From assembly GCF_004310335.1 (NCBI RefSeq), contig NZ_SIRS01000002.1, positions 1 through 64,000 of the forward strand: a stretch of DNA of 64,000 nucleotides, given 5' to 3'. The notes below the pieces were generated by a model. The model was not told the origin of the DNA, did no database searches, and saw only the letters and a list, made by a program, of their open reading frames with translations. The position numbers and the translations under genes are program-made. The stretch's first letter is position 1. Each line of letters opens with the position of its first letter. This document shows, piece after piece, positions 29,260 to 38,013 of the stretch. The DNA comes from Hyunsoonleella pacifica (GTDB lineage: Bacteria > Bacteroidota > Bacteroidia > Flavobacteriales > Flavobacteriaceae).

Positions 29260-29526
29260 ATGAATAAATACAAAAAATTAGCCTTAAGCTTAGTATTGGA
29301 TGCTTGTGGGTATATTTCGTTTATTTTCCCACCTTTTGATATAGCTTGGGCCCCACTTTCTGCTTATATAATGACAAAATTATACAAAGGTAGAACAGGA
29401 AAAATTGCTGCGGCTGTGTCTTTTATTGAAGAGGCACTACCAGGGTTAGATGTGATACCTACATTTACTTTAATGTGGCTGTACAGTTATGTGTTTAAAA
29501 GCAAAGAAACCATTATTAAGGTGTAA
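29260..29526 (+). CDS. Small conserved membrane-associated protein, unknown function
   Basis: This 88-residue product has two hydrophobic stretches (LVLDACGYISFIFPPFDIAW and FTLMWLYSYVF). They surround a basic, glycine-bearing loop (KLYKGRTGKIAAAVSFIEEALPG). The regular aromatic and proline pattern and the codon usage suggest a real gene. I do not know a named family. It may share a transcript with folE (45-base gap). Its stop is one base from the end of the convergent kinase gene. Confidence 0.65.
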   Translation: MNKYKKLALSLVLDACGYISFIFPPFDIAWAPLSAYIMTKLYKGRTGKIAAAVSFIEEALPGLDVIPTFTLMWLYSYVFKSKETIIKV

Positions 29527-29527
29527 A

Positions 29528-31633
29528 TTATAACCCCTTATTTTCTATTGGGACTATAACAGTTAGTATGGTGCCTTGTTTTAATTTTGAATCTATCATA
29601 AATTTTCCACCTAGTTTAGACACTCTGGCGGCTATATTTTTTAGTCCAATTCCTGTATTATCATTAGTTTCGGTATCGAAACCAGAACCGTTATCTGTAA
29701 TTGTCATATAAATCTCTCCCAGTTTACATGAGAAATTAACATTTACCAAGTTGGCTTTGGCGTGTTTCATAATATTATGCATTGCTTCCTGTAATACCCT
29801 AAACAAGTTAATCTTTATTTGGTCATTTATTTCAGGCCATTCTATCTGATTTTCTTGGTGTATTTGGCAATTTATATCATAAATTTTATTTTGTTCGGTA
29901 AGATAACTTTTTAGTAACATCATAAAATCTTTGTCGTTATCAAGTTTAGTATTTCTAAGACCGTGAGACAGATCTCTTATATCTTTCTCAGCTTTTTGTA
30001 TTTCTTTAATATAGAAGCTGTATTTTTTCTTTACATCTTCTGTTTCTTCAAATGATAAAAATTCTATACCTAATCTAGAACCAACAAGTTTATTAATAAC
30101 ACCATCGTGAAGTTCCTCAGAGATTCTAAAACGTTCTTGTAATATGCCTTCTTCTATTTTAGATTGTTGACGTAACATTAGTCTATAGATATCCTCATTC
30201 ACTTTTTGTTGTTCTCCTTCTAGTTTAAGTTTTTCGTTTTTTGCTATTTGTATTCTAACCATATGTATTAACATCATAATTAATATAACTATTAATCCAA
30301 TAATAACAATTAGTATGTTTTGAGTAGCTAACTTTTTATTTTCATGAATATATTCGTCTGTTTCAAATTTAATTCTGGCAAATTTATCTCTAGTATTTCT
30401 TTCAACATCTAAAAGACTATCGTTTAATTTAATAAGTTCGTAAAGGTATTCTTTGCCTTTTTCTCCAGTTTCTAGTTTAGACAACATGAGTAGAGCTCTA
30501 GAAATCTCTTTATAATCTTTTATTTGTTTTCCTATTACATAAGAACGTTTGGCAAGTGTTTTAGCAGAGTCTTTTTTATTAGTTGAAGCATAGAATTCTG
30601 ATATATCATTACCGGAAGCTGCAATCATATAAGAAACATTGAGACTATCTGCAAGCTGATAAGCTTTGCTAAACAATTGTGAGATACTTTTTTTATCATA
30701 GTTTTTGGATAAAAACTTATTGTAAGCTAGATTGTTTAATATAGCTATATATGATAAAGGGTCATTGTTTAATAGTTTTTTGCTATTGTAAATGCTGTTT
30801 TCATTTAATAACTCCTTATAGATGCCAATAGCAGATACATAATCTTGTTTTTCTTTGTAAACTTCTGCTAGATTAATTTTTATATCAAGGTAATGGGAAT
30901 CTTTTAGGTTGTAATTACTTTTTACTTGTAGTATTTTTTTAGAATTTCGTACTTTTTTGTTTGTTTCTAATGCTTTTTGATAATATTCTACAGCCTTATT
31001 AAAATCTTTTAACGCATTTGAATTCAAAGCTAAAGTAATATATAGATTAGTTAGTTGTGAATTTACAATATCATCTTTAGGGAGTTTTTGTAAAATATTA
31101 GACGCACTCAATAGATTGGAAACACTACTGGAATAATCGCAGTTAAAGTATTGCAAATACGCTAAACTAGTTAATGCATCTGATAGGGATTTTGCAGCAT
31201 CTGTTTTTCTGAGAGTTTTAATGCTTCTGCGAAAGAATATGTATGAACTATCAATTTCTTTATCTTCAATAAGATAACTCCACCCAATTAGGTGTTGGCA
31301 GTATCCAATATTGGTTGAGTCGTTTAATTTTTTGGCCATCTTTAAGGTTTTATGGCTAATGTTTCTTCCTGCCTTTAGACTATCGCTCACAAAATATAAT
31401 ACAGCTAAATTTTTGTTTGATAGTAGAATAGTAGAATCTACTTTGGTCTTTTCTGAAATCTCATTGGCAGTTTTAGCATAAAAAAATCTAGTACTTGTAT
31501 CTAAATTTTGGTTTTTGGATAGCTTTCTTAATTCTTGAATACTATCAAGTGTTTTCAAGAATTCATGGTTTTGTGCATTAGTGTTACACAGTTTAAACAC
31601 ACAAATAACAAAAAGACAATACTTCTTTAACAC
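29528..31633 (-). CDS. TPR-containing sensor histidine kinase (HisKA_3/NarL-type)
   Basis: This 701-residue protein has a signal-like N-terminus (CLFVICVFKLCNTNAQ). A long array of tetratricopeptide-like helices runs from about 40 to 425 (DFNKAVEYYQKALETNKK is one clear unit), followed by one membrane segment (NILIVIIGLIVILIMMLIHM, about 438-458). The kinase core is ERFRISEELHDGVINK with the phospho-acceptor H, then the ATPase domain with HNIMKHAKA, DNGSGFD and GIGLKNIAAR. It probably senses an envelope signal through the periplasmic TPRs. No response regulator lies beside it, so it is an orphan in this window. Its ATG is 74 bases past the terminator of the upstream TonB operon. Confidence 0.9.
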   Translation of the reverse strand: MLKKYCLFVICVFKLCNTNAQNHEFLKTLDSIQELRKLSKNQNLDTSTRFFYAKTANEISEKTKVDSTILLSNKNLAVLYFVSDSLKAGRNISHKTLKMAKKLNDSTNIGYCQHLIGWSYLIEDKEIDSSYIFFRRSIKTLRKTDAAKSLSDALTSLAYLQYFNCDYSSSVSNLLSASNILQKLPKDDIVNSQLTNLYITLALNSNALKDFNKAVEYYQKALETNKKVRNSKKILQVKSNYNLKDSHYLDIKINLAEVYKEKQDYVSAIGIYKELLNENSIYNSKKLLNNDPLSYIAILNNLAYNKFLSKNYDKKSISQLFSKAYQLADSLNVSYMIAASGNDISEFYASTNKKDSAKTLAKRSYVIGKQIKDYKEISRALLMLSKLETGEKGKEYLYELIKLNDSLLDVERNTRDKFARIKFETDEYIHENKKLATQNILIVIIGLIVILIMMLIHMVRIQIAKNEKLKLEGEQQKVNEDIYRLMLRQQSKIEEGILQERFRISEELHDGVINKLVGSRLGIEFLSFEETEDVKKKYSFYIKEIQKAEKDIRDLSHGLRNTKLDNDKDFMMLLKSYLTEQNKIYDINCQIHQENQIEWPEINDQIKINLFRVLQEAMHNIMKHAKANLVNVNFSCKLGEIYMTITDNGSGFDTETNDNTGIGLKNIAARVSKLGGKFMIDSKLKQGTILTVIVPIENKGL

Positions 31634-31706
31634 TATAAAATGATATGGTTATGGATTTGCAATTTAGTGTTTTATAAAAAAAGTTGGGTTTTAAAAATGA
31701 AACACA

Positions 31707-31740
31707 AAAAAATCCCTTTCATTTTTGAAAGGGATTTTTT
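31707..31740 (-). terminator. Terminator of the TonB receptor/lipoprotein operon
   Basis: A perfect 14-base stem (AAAAAATCCCTTTC with GAAAGGGATTTTTT) with a 6-base loop lies 21 bases after the lipoprotein stop. It separates that operon from the kinase gene. Confidence 0.92.
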
Positions 31741-31760
31741 ATTTAATAAATAATTTGTGA

Positions 31761-32336
31761 TTACTGAATTTCAGCATTAAATGAGATATCAATATCTGTA
31801 TCATCTCCTGCTGCTGTACCAAAACCAGTACTATCATCAACATTTGGAGACTCATGGTGTAATTCAATTGAGATACTACCTGTTCCAGCAGCACCAGCAG
31901 TCCAAACAGTTTTTACACCTAGTTTGTTGTTGTCTGTTCTGGTATAATCGTCACTAGCTCTCATCATTGAGGTAAAGTCTAGAGTAGAAGCATAAACGAA
32001 AAAGTGAGCATCTATTCCTGCCTGATCTGCTAAGATATCTTCATCAAGAAAATCTTCATCTTCATTAAATAATCCAATTTCAGCATCATAAGTTCCATTT
32101 GCGGTAAATTCGCCTACAACAGTTTTTTCATTGTCATCAACTTCTTCATCTCCGTTTGTGTCATCCCAAGTTAATACAACAGTATCATTAGCATCAGCTT
32201 GATTTATGAAAGTGAGCACTATTCTTGTTATAGCCTCTTCTTCTTCAACTACCTCTGGGGTATCGTCATCATCTGAACATGATGCTAACATAGCTATTGC
32301 CATTACTGTCATAGCATAAAATTTAATTGTTTTCAT
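31761..32336 (-). CDS. Acidic lipoprotein accompanying a TonB receptor
   Basis: I start at ATG 32336 (MKTIKFYAMTVMAIAMLASC, 191 residues) because this gives a proper lipoprotein signal with lipobox LASC; an upstream ATG at 32366 would bury it. The mature part is extremely rich in Asp and Glu (SDDDDTPEVVEEEE, DDTNGDEEVDDNE), with only a few basic residues. It recalls the Flavobacteriaceae proteins called type 1 periplasmic binding fold superfamily. It follows the TonB receptor gene after 55 bases. The acidity suggests cation binding, in keeping with a metal-uptake operon; this is inference. Confidence 0.8.
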   Translation of the reverse strand: MKTIKFYAMTVMAIAMLASCSDDDDTPEVVEEEEAITRIVLTFINQADANDTVVLTWDDTNGDEEVDDNEKTVVGEFTANGTYDAEIGLFNEDEDFLDEDILADQAGIDAHFFVYASTLDFTSMMRASDDYTRTDNNKLGVKTVWTAGAAGTGSISIELHHESPNVDDSTGFGTAAGDDTDIDISFNAEIQ

Positions 32337-32391
32337 AGTTTTAATGTTTAAAAAATTGATGTTCATAGTAATTGTATTTAAAAATTTATAA

Positions 32392-34794
32392 TTAATAATT
32401 TAATTGTAATTGTAGTCTAAAATTTCTTCCCAAATCGTCGGCAAAAAATCGTAAACGGTTTAAATAATTTCTGTAGCTCTTATTAAATATATTATCGACA
32501 CTAAACCGAATATTTAAACTAGATTGTTTGAAAACGGGTAATGTTATTTCACTTTGAAAATGCATTAAATGATATCCAGGAGGTGGACTAAGATCAACAT
32601 CGATATCATCCTCATTGGCTATAGGTACAGTATAATTAAATTCATAAGGAAATTCATTTTGCTCAAATGCCCATTCTGAGTTTAAACTAGCGTTAAATTT
32701 ATGCCAGTTTTTATTGGAGTATGTAATGCTATTTAAAGTGGTAAATGGAGGAATGTCAATTAATGGCAAATCTGCTATCTTATCATAGGCTTTAATAAAA
32801 GATGATTTATGGCTTGCATTCCATTGCGCAGCTATTTGATAGTTTAAATTCATATCTATACCAAAAAACCAAGCATCTGTTTGTATATATTCCCAAATAG
32901 GAAATGGTCCTCTAATTAAAGGAACGATGCCTAGTGGGCTAGGAACTATATATATAAAATTATTGATTTGATTATAATAAGATTCCAACTGAAAATTCAG
33001 TTTTGAGCTCACATAACCATAAGTCCCAGAAATCCGGTTAGAACGCTCACTGTCTATACGAAGGTCTCCTATTTCTATTCTTGCTGCAGAATGATGTAAG
33101 CCATCACTAAACAATTCAGAAGGGTTTGGTGCTCTACTGGAGCGCGTATAATTTCCCAAAAAGTAATTATTAGCATTGAAATTATACTTAACACCTAAGG
33201 CGCCAGAAATATTATGGTAATCAAAAGTCGGATCAGTAAGTACTTGATTTCTTAAAACTTCAATTACTAGTTCTGGAAATTCGATGTCGTACCCACGATC
33301 TTCCCATGCAGACGTTCTGTAGAATTTTTTTGCATCTATTCTACTAAAGTCATATCGTAAACCAGCATCTACTATAAAACGATCATTAAGCTTCCATTCT
33401 GTAGCTAAATAGCCTCCAAAATCGTATTTGTCATAATCTGGTATCAATCGTCGCACTCCTGTATCAGGATTCGCAAAATGATCTTGATACCTTGCTAAAA
33501 GTCCAAAACTGTATTTACGTTCTAAATTATTGTCTTTTTTTGCATTAAGCGATATGGTGTGCGTTTGTAATTGTAAATCGATAGCTGGTTTTATACTCCT
33601 TCCGCCTCTTCTTATATCAAATTCAAATCGATGATTGTTCTGATAGTCGTATTGCACATCTACTTTACCAAAGTTCTTAAATCGTTTGTAATAGGATGCC
33701 TTAAAAAGATGGTGACTTACCTCTTGTTTGGGTTGGCTAATATTGTAGCTAAAGTCTTCTACAAACAGTGGTCTTGCGGCATTAATAGAGTTCGCTAAAC
33801 TTTTTATACTACCAATATGTGCAGATCTTAAGATTCCGATTTCATTATCCAAATAACTATAATATGCTTCAAACCCCGATTGAAACTTATTTTTTCCAAA
33901 CCTAGCAGTAAAACCTTTAGATTGAGAACCAGTATTGGTAAGATTATAATCTGCTGCTTTAAAATCACCATTTCCCTTTATTGATCCTTGAACTTGGGCA
34001 AACCACCCAGATTTGTAATTTTTGTTTAAGGTTGAAGATGTATTATAACCTAATCCATTGGATTGCCAACTAGAAATAGTACGTCCATAAAGTGTGTCTT
34101 TTCTTAGCGCTCTACTAGGATTTATTACCACAACACCTCCTATAGCATCACCACCGTAAGCTAAGGCTCCAGCACCCTTAATTACCGAAATTTGATTGGC
34201 ACTATTTATATCAATATTAGGAGCATGCTCAATACCCCATTCTTGGTCTTGTAAACGTACGCCATTGTTGAGAATCATTACTCTACTACTATGCATACCG
34301 TTAATAATAGGCTTTACAATGGTATTTCCAGTATTTATTGAGGATACACCAGGTACTTCCTTCAAAGCATCGCCTAAGCTTAGGCTTGAATACCGTGTTA
34401 GTGTTTCTGATTTAATAACGGTTTCTTGCCCAGTAATTGTGGTCTTTGCAACGGCATTAGATTTCACTGAAACTTCATCAAGCTCTTCTGTATGGTGCTC
34501 CATCAATATCTTTTCATACGAATCGCCAATAATATGTATCTCTACACGTTTTGTTTCACACCCAATATGAGAGATAACAAGTATTAGTTTCCCATTACAA
34601 AGGTCTTTAATAGAAAACTTCCCATTAATATCTGCCACGGTGTAACGATTTAGAGTTTCTATGTGCACGGTAGCACCAGACATTGGAGTGTTGTCATGAA
34701 AATCTATTACCTCGCCAATAAATGTATAGTTACAATTTTGAGTATGGACAGTGCTGAAAATACACATTACCACAATCAATAAATTGAGCTTCAT
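32392..34794 (-). CDS. TonB-dependent outer-membrane receptor with carboxypeptidase-regulatory-like domain
   Basis: This 800-residue receptor has a signal peptide (LLIVVMCIFSTVHTQ) and a CarboxypepD_reg-like domain at about 25-110 (GEVIDFHDNTPMSGATVHI). The plug domain is at about 115-230 (SLGDALKEVPGVSSINTGN, VMILNNGVRLQDQEWG, GAGALAYGGDAIGGVVVIN), and a 22-strand barrel ends DLGRNFRLQLQLNY. The middle of the barrel is rich in His and Asp in loops. It is flanked by a His/Cys-rich small membrane protein and an acidic lipoprotein, a neighbourhood I associate with zinc or copper uptake. The substrate itself is not proved. Confidence 0.93.
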   Translation of the reverse strand: MKLNLLIVVMCIFSTVHTQNCNYTFIGEVIDFHDNTPMSGATVHIETLNRYTVADINGKFSIKDLCNGKLILVISHIGCETKRVEIHIIGDSYEKILMEHHTEELDEVSVKSNAVAKTTITGQETVIKSETLTRYSSLSLGDALKEVPGVSSINTGNTIVKPIINGMHSSRVMILNNGVRLQDQEWGIEHAPNIDINSANQISVIKGAGALAYGGDAIGGVVVINPSRALRKDTLYGRTISSWQSNGLGYNTSSTLNKNYKSGWFAQVQGSIKGNGDFKAADYNLTNTGSQSKGFTARFGKNKFQSGFEAYYSYLDNEIGILRSAHIGSIKSLANSINAARPLFVEDFSYNISQPKQEVSHHLFKASYYKRFKNFGKVDVQYDYQNNHRFEFDIRRGGRSIKPAIDLQLQTHTISLNAKKDNNLERKYSFGLLARYQDHFANPDTGVRRLIPDYDKYDFGGYLATEWKLNDRFIVDAGLRYDFSRIDAKKFYRTSAWEDRGYDIEFPELVIEVLRNQVLTDPTFDYHNISGALGVKYNFNANNYFLGNYTRSSRAPNPSELFSDGLHHSAARIEIGDLRIDSERSNRISGTYGYVSSKLNFQLESYYNQINNFIYIVPSPLGIVPLIRGPFPIWEYIQTDAWFFGIDMNLNYQIAAQWNASHKSSFIKAYDKIADLPLIDIPPFTTLNSITYSNKNWHKFNASLNSEWAFEQNEFPYEFNYTVPIANEDDIDVDLSPPPGYHLMHFQSEITLPVFKQSSLNIRFSVDNIFNKSYRNYLNRLRFFADDLGRNFRLQLQLNY

Positions 34795-34839
34795 TGTGTT
34801 ATGTTTTTATCGTAATTGTTTTTAGTTTAAATAGGGGAA

Positions 34840-35175
34840 TTAAACTAGGGCAGGGGGACCGCGTAGAGAAAAGGATAAAACGCGATAATTATTAAAGAAA
34901 TGATATCCTAGAGAAGGAATCTCAAAATTATCACTAAAGCAAAAATCTACATTATAGTTTGAAGATTTTATATAATACTGTTGAAGATTGTATTTAAAGA
35001 TAGGGCAATCAATTTCGCATTCATGTAAATTGGCACTATCTCTTTTTTCACAAAAAGTGTGTTCGTGATGCTCTTCTAGAGTATGTACGAGTTTTATAAT
35101 TGTAGGAAACAATAATGTTACCACAATTAAAGTAGATATTATTCTAAAGGCAATATGTTTTCTATTTACCTCCAA
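34840..35175 (-). CDS. Small His/Cys-rich membrane-anchored protein
   Basis: This 111-residue protein has an N-terminal membrane segment (IISTLIVVTLLFPTIIKLVH). A metal-ligand-like loop then follows, HTLEEHHEHTFCEKRDSA with HECEIDCP, and the C-terminus ends FSLRGPPALV. No named family is claimed. Proteins of this shape often precede TonB receptors in Flavobacteriaceae. The His/Cys spacing points to zinc or copper binding and an exported position. It lies 45 bases upstream of the receptor gene, and its ATG is next to the stop of the preceding gene. Confidence 0.7.
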   Translation of the reverse strand: MEVNRKHIAFRIISTLIVVTLLFPTIIKLVHTLEEHHEHTFCEKRDSANLHECEIDCPIFKYNLQQYYIKSSNYNVDFCFSDNFEIPSLGYHFFNNYRVLSFSLRGPPALV

Positions 35176-35478
35176 TTACTCTGTAAATTGTTTAAACCCA
35201 AGTCTAGTAAGCATCTTCTTTTCAAAATTCCAAAAGAATTTAAACTGACCAAATATCCAGCCAAAAAACACTAGCAGAAACTGGTACATCACGAAAAGGA
35301 TTAGTATTCTAATAATCCAGTAGCCAAATGTTGTGAATGTTTCTGGGGTAATATTAAAAAAAGCAAGTATGGGTTTGCCTATATAAGAAGCAGTAGAACC
35401 TGTTACCGCAAATACAATCAATATCAAAACGATTTGTGTATTGGATTCAATTCCCCAACGTTCTTTTAATTTCTTCAA
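35176..35478 (-). CDS. Small two-helix membrane protein, DUF6787-like
   Basis: This 100-residue product starts MKKLKERWGIESNTQIVLIL and has two or three membrane segments (VLILIVFAVTGSTASYIG; IIRILILFVMYQFLLVFFGWIFG). It closes with an amphipathic tail (FWNFEKKMLTRLGF). From memory this resembles DUF6787 of Bacteroidota; the family number is not certain. Its stop directly abuts the ATG of the His/Cys-rich gene, so it may be the first gene of the TonB operon. Function unknown. Confidence 0.65.
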   Translation of the reverse strand: MKKLKERWGIESNTQIVLILIVFAVTGSTASYIGKPILAFFNITPETFTTFGYWIIRILILFVMYQFLLVFFGWIFGQFKFFWNFEKKMLTRLGFKQFTE

Positions 35479-35513
35479 AATTGCAATTTGGTTGCAAAAT
35501 TATGAAAACGAAA

Positions 35514-35957
35514 TTAAATTCGTGGTACAAAAGGCCCTAATCTTTGATTATATTTCAATTGAAAGTAAATAAAGTAGTTATATAACATGTAATTTACTTC
35601 GTATCCATAATCTATATTTTGTTGATAATCTATTTGAAGTTCGTATAATTGAGGATTAAAACGTTGTGGTTGCATTACACGTTGATTCCATTCAATAACA
35701 TATATTCTATTCCGGTTTTCTATGTATTGTTGAGAATAGAATCCTCTTTGTCTTGCATTAGATGCTAACCAAAAATTAAATCCAGGATCGATGATGATGA
35801 TTTCATATTCCAACTCATCATTGGCAATTCGTATGGTATCATTTTGAGTAGTTGCAATTTGTTTTTCATTTTTTTTTGAAACAGGCTTTTTTGAAGTATT
35901 GCAGTTAAAAAAGAAAATACTTGCAACTATGAGTAATAAGTAAATACTGTTTTTCAT
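35514..35957 (-). CDS. DUF6146-like lipoprotein
   Basis: ATG 35957 gives 147 residues with a lipoprotein-type signal (MKNSIYLLLIVASIFFFNC), so I prefer it to ATG 35981. The mature part contains NDTIRIANDELEYEIIIIDP, GFYSQQYIENRNRIYVIEWN and the tyrosine/asparagine-rich NIDYGYEVNYMLYNYFIYF. This matches my memory of the Flavobacteriaceae family DUF6146. No function is known. It stands 36 bases upstream of the DUF6787-like gene on the same strand. Confidence 0.75.
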   Translation of the reverse strand: MKNSIYLLLIVASIFFFNCNTSKKPVSKKNEKQIATTQNDTIRIANDELEYEIIIIDPGFNFWLASNARQRGFYSQQYIENRNRIYVIEWNQRVMQPQRFNPQLYELQIDYQQNIDYGYEVNYMLYNYFIYFQLKYNQRLGPFVPRI

Positions 35958-36115
35958 GATATCTATGTTTTTATATCTCAAATATATAGCTAGGGTACAC
36001 TATTAAAAAAGTATGAATGAGTGTTAGTAGCCTTTTGTTTAGTGAAATAGCTTTTTATCTAAAAATACAAAAATCATTCCTTAACATTTTATGATTTATC
36101 ATTAGTTACTAATTA

Positions 36116-36145
36116 AAAATGCCAAATCTTTCGATTTGGCATTTT
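36116..36145 (-). terminator. Terminator of the DUF937 gene
   Basis: A perfect 13-base stem (AAAATGCCAAATC with GATTTGGCATTTT) with a 4-base loop lies about 25 bases after the stop of the gene at 36168. Confidence 0.92.
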
Positions 36146-36167
36146 AAGAAGTATGTTCAAATACATT

Positions 36168-36806
36168 TTATTTTCCAAAAAGGCCACCAAGTAAGCCACC
36201 TATACCACCACTTGACTTTTTACTACCACCTAATAACATCCCGGCAACATCATCTACTACACTACCATCCCCGTCTGCATCTAATATAGATTCCAGAAAG
36301 CTTTGCTCTTGTTTTGCTGAACTACCACCTAGCAACCCTCCAAGCATATCTCCTAAGCCGTTAGCTGAACTTACATTGTTTTGGCGTGTTTGTTTTCCTA
36401 GCATACCCATTAATAAAGGTGCAGCAACTTTTAGGATGTTTCCAACAGAGCCTGCATCAAGTCCAGATTTTTGTCCGATAACTTGTTCAACACCTTGTCT
36501 TTTAGCACCTAAAACATGTCCAAGAATTTTATCTCCATCGGTTTTCACATTTTCATCTACACCGCCACCAAATAAACCGCCTAGATTGTCTAAAATGCTT
36601 CCGTCATGCTTTCCGCTAAGAGCACCCATTAATCCTTCTGCTCCTTGTGGCGTTGATGCATTGCGTTGCATTGCTTTCATTAATACAGGCAACGCCATTG
36701 TAAGTACGCTACTTGTTTTATTTTGATCGGTTCCTGTAGATCCAGAAACACCATTAATAATAGTTTTTCCAAGGTCACTGTTTAATAAATCTAAAATTCC
36801 AGACAT
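36168..36806 (-). CDS. DUF937 (YidB-like) domain protein
   Basis: This 212-residue protein is low-complexity and glycine-rich. The N-terminal MSGILDLLNSDLGKTIINGV and TSSVLTMALPVLMKAMQRN are typical of DUF937. GDKILGHVLGAKRQGVEQVI with VGNILKVAAPLLMGMLGKQ forms a second helical unit. The C-terminus carries repeated GGLLGG and a DADGDGSVVDDVAG stretch resembling a calcium-binding loop. It is probably soluble. Function unknown. Single gene with its own terminator. Confidence 0.85.
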   Translation of the reverse strand: MSGILDLLNSDLGKTIINGVSGSTGTDQNKTSSVLTMALPVLMKAMQRNASTPQGAEGLMGALSGKHDGSILDNLGGLFGGGVDENVKTDGDKILGHVLGAKRQGVEQVIGQKSGLDAGSVGNILKVAAPLLMGMLGKQTRQNNVSSANGLGDMLGGLLGGSSAKQEQSFLESILDADGDGSVVDDVAGMLLGGSKKSSGGIGGLLGGLFGK

Positions 36807-36857
36807 GATAATATGTTTTTTTAATTAGTAATGTTTTGTGTAAGGAGGCATAATGTA

Positions 36858-36886
36858 CAAAAAAAGCCCTAACTGTTATAGTTAGG
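36858..36886 (-). terminator. Terminator of serA
   Basis: Stem CCTAACT/AGTTAGG (36868-36874 and 36880-36886) with a GTTAT loop. On the minus strand it is followed by a U run encoded by the A residues at 36858-36865. Confidence 0.85.
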
Positions 36887-36921
36887 ACTCAAATTTTATG
36901 ATTAGGTCACATCAAAGACGA

Positions 36922-37872
36922 CTATCCTAAAATACTTATGATTTGTGACGCTAGTTCTGTACCAATTCTATCTTGTGCTTCATTTGTTGCAGCACCAGTA
37001 TGTGGCGTTAATGATAATGCAGAGTTCATTAATAATTGAATTTCTGGCTTAGGCTCTTTTTCAAAAACATCAAGTGCAGCTCTGGCTACTTTTCCGCTTT
37101 CAATAGCTTTTACTAATGCTACTTCGTTTACCACACCTCCACGCGCTGCATTTGCTAGAATTACACCATCTTTCATGATGTTAAACTCTGCTTCATCTAT
37201 TACGTAATCTTTTTGAGCAGGTACATGTAGTGTAATGAAATCGGATTGTTTTAAAACCTCTTCTTTAGATATAGTTTTGATGTCAAAGTTTACTTTCTGT
37301 CCATCGAAAAACTCTAATTCTAAATTGGCTTTTTCTAAAAACGGATCAAATGCTACTACTTTCATTCCTGCACCTAAAGCTACTTTTGCAGTGGCTTGCC
37401 CTATACGACCAAAACCAAGTACACCTATGGTTTTACCTTTTAATTCTGTTCCTTTTGCGTAAGCTTTCTTTAAACCTTTAAAGTTACTGTCGCCTTCAAG
37501 CGGCATTTCTCTGTTAGAATTATGAAGAAAACGTGCTAACCCATATAAATGCCCAAAGACTAATTCTGCAACTGAATGTGATGAAGCAGCTGGGGTATTA
37601 ATTACATGAAGTCCTTTTTCTCTAGCGTAATCTACATCTATATTATCCATACCAACACCACCACGACCAATAATTTTAAGTCCAGAGCAAGCATCGATTA
37701 AATCTTTACGTACTGTGGTAGCACTGCGTACCAAAAGTACAGCAATATCTTTTTCGTTGATGTAGTTTATTAACTGTTCTTGAGCTACAGTAGTTGTACT
37801 TACATTATATCCTGCTTTTTCTAGAGCATCAATACCACTTTGAGAAATTCCGTCGTTTGCTAATACGTTCAT
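36922..37872 (-). CDS. serA: D-3-phosphoglycerate dehydrogenase, short form
   Basis: This 316-residue NAD-dependent 2-hydroxyacid dehydrogenase has GRGGVGMDNIDVDYAREKG with the catalytic Arg segment, the Rossmann motif GVLGFGRIGQ, LANAARGGVVNE, DVFEKEPKPE and the histidine in LTPHTGAATNEA. It oxidises 3-phosphoglycerate to 3-phosphohydroxypyruvate, the first step of serine synthesis. It lacks the C-terminal ACT domain, so serine feedback through that domain is not expected. SerC is encoded 141 bases upstream on the same strand, which supports this assignment over other family members. Confidence 0.93.
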   Translation of the reverse strand: MNVLANDGISQSGIDALEKAGYNVSTTTVAQEQLINYINEKDIAVLLVRSATTVRKDLIDACSGLKIIGRGGVGMDNIDVDYAREKGLHVINTPAASSHSVAELVFGHLYGLARFLHNSNREMPLEGDSNFKGLKKAYAKGTELKGKTIGVLGFGRIGQATAKVALGAGMKVVAFDPFLEKANLELEFFDGQKVNFDIKTISKEEVLKQSDFITLHVPAQKDYVIDEAEFNIMKDGVILANAARGGVVNEVALVKAIESGKVARAALDVFEKEPKPEIQLLMNSALSLTPHTGAATNEAQDRIGTELASQIISILG

Positions 37873-37886
37873 TTTTAGTTTTTTTA

Positions 37887-37962
37887 GTCATTCCCCCGAA
37901 GGCAGGAATCTTTTTTAAGTTTTGTTTGTTTTGTGGATTCCTACTTTCGCAGGAATCCACAA
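37887..37962. repeat. Two GGAATCC-type hairpin repeats between serC and serA
   Basis: 37931-37962 is a perfect 12-base stem (TTGTGGATTCCT with AGGAATCCACAA, loop ACTTTCGC). 37887-37910 reads GTCATTCCCCCGAAGGCAGG, then AATC, a variant of the same palindrome. From memory such ATTCCTGCGAAAGCAGGAAT palindromes are scattered in Flavobacteriaceae genomes. There is no U run after either, so they are probably transcribed between the two genes. Confidence 0.7.
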
Positions 37963-38013
37963 ATTTATTTTGAGTAAGTACTGAAAACTGTTACTACTTA
38001 CTGTACACTGATT

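Noticed and set aside
37931-37962. The perfect hairpin after serC as an intrinsic terminator
   Set aside because: There is no U run on the minus strand after the stem, and serA follows closely. It belongs to a dispersed palindrome family.
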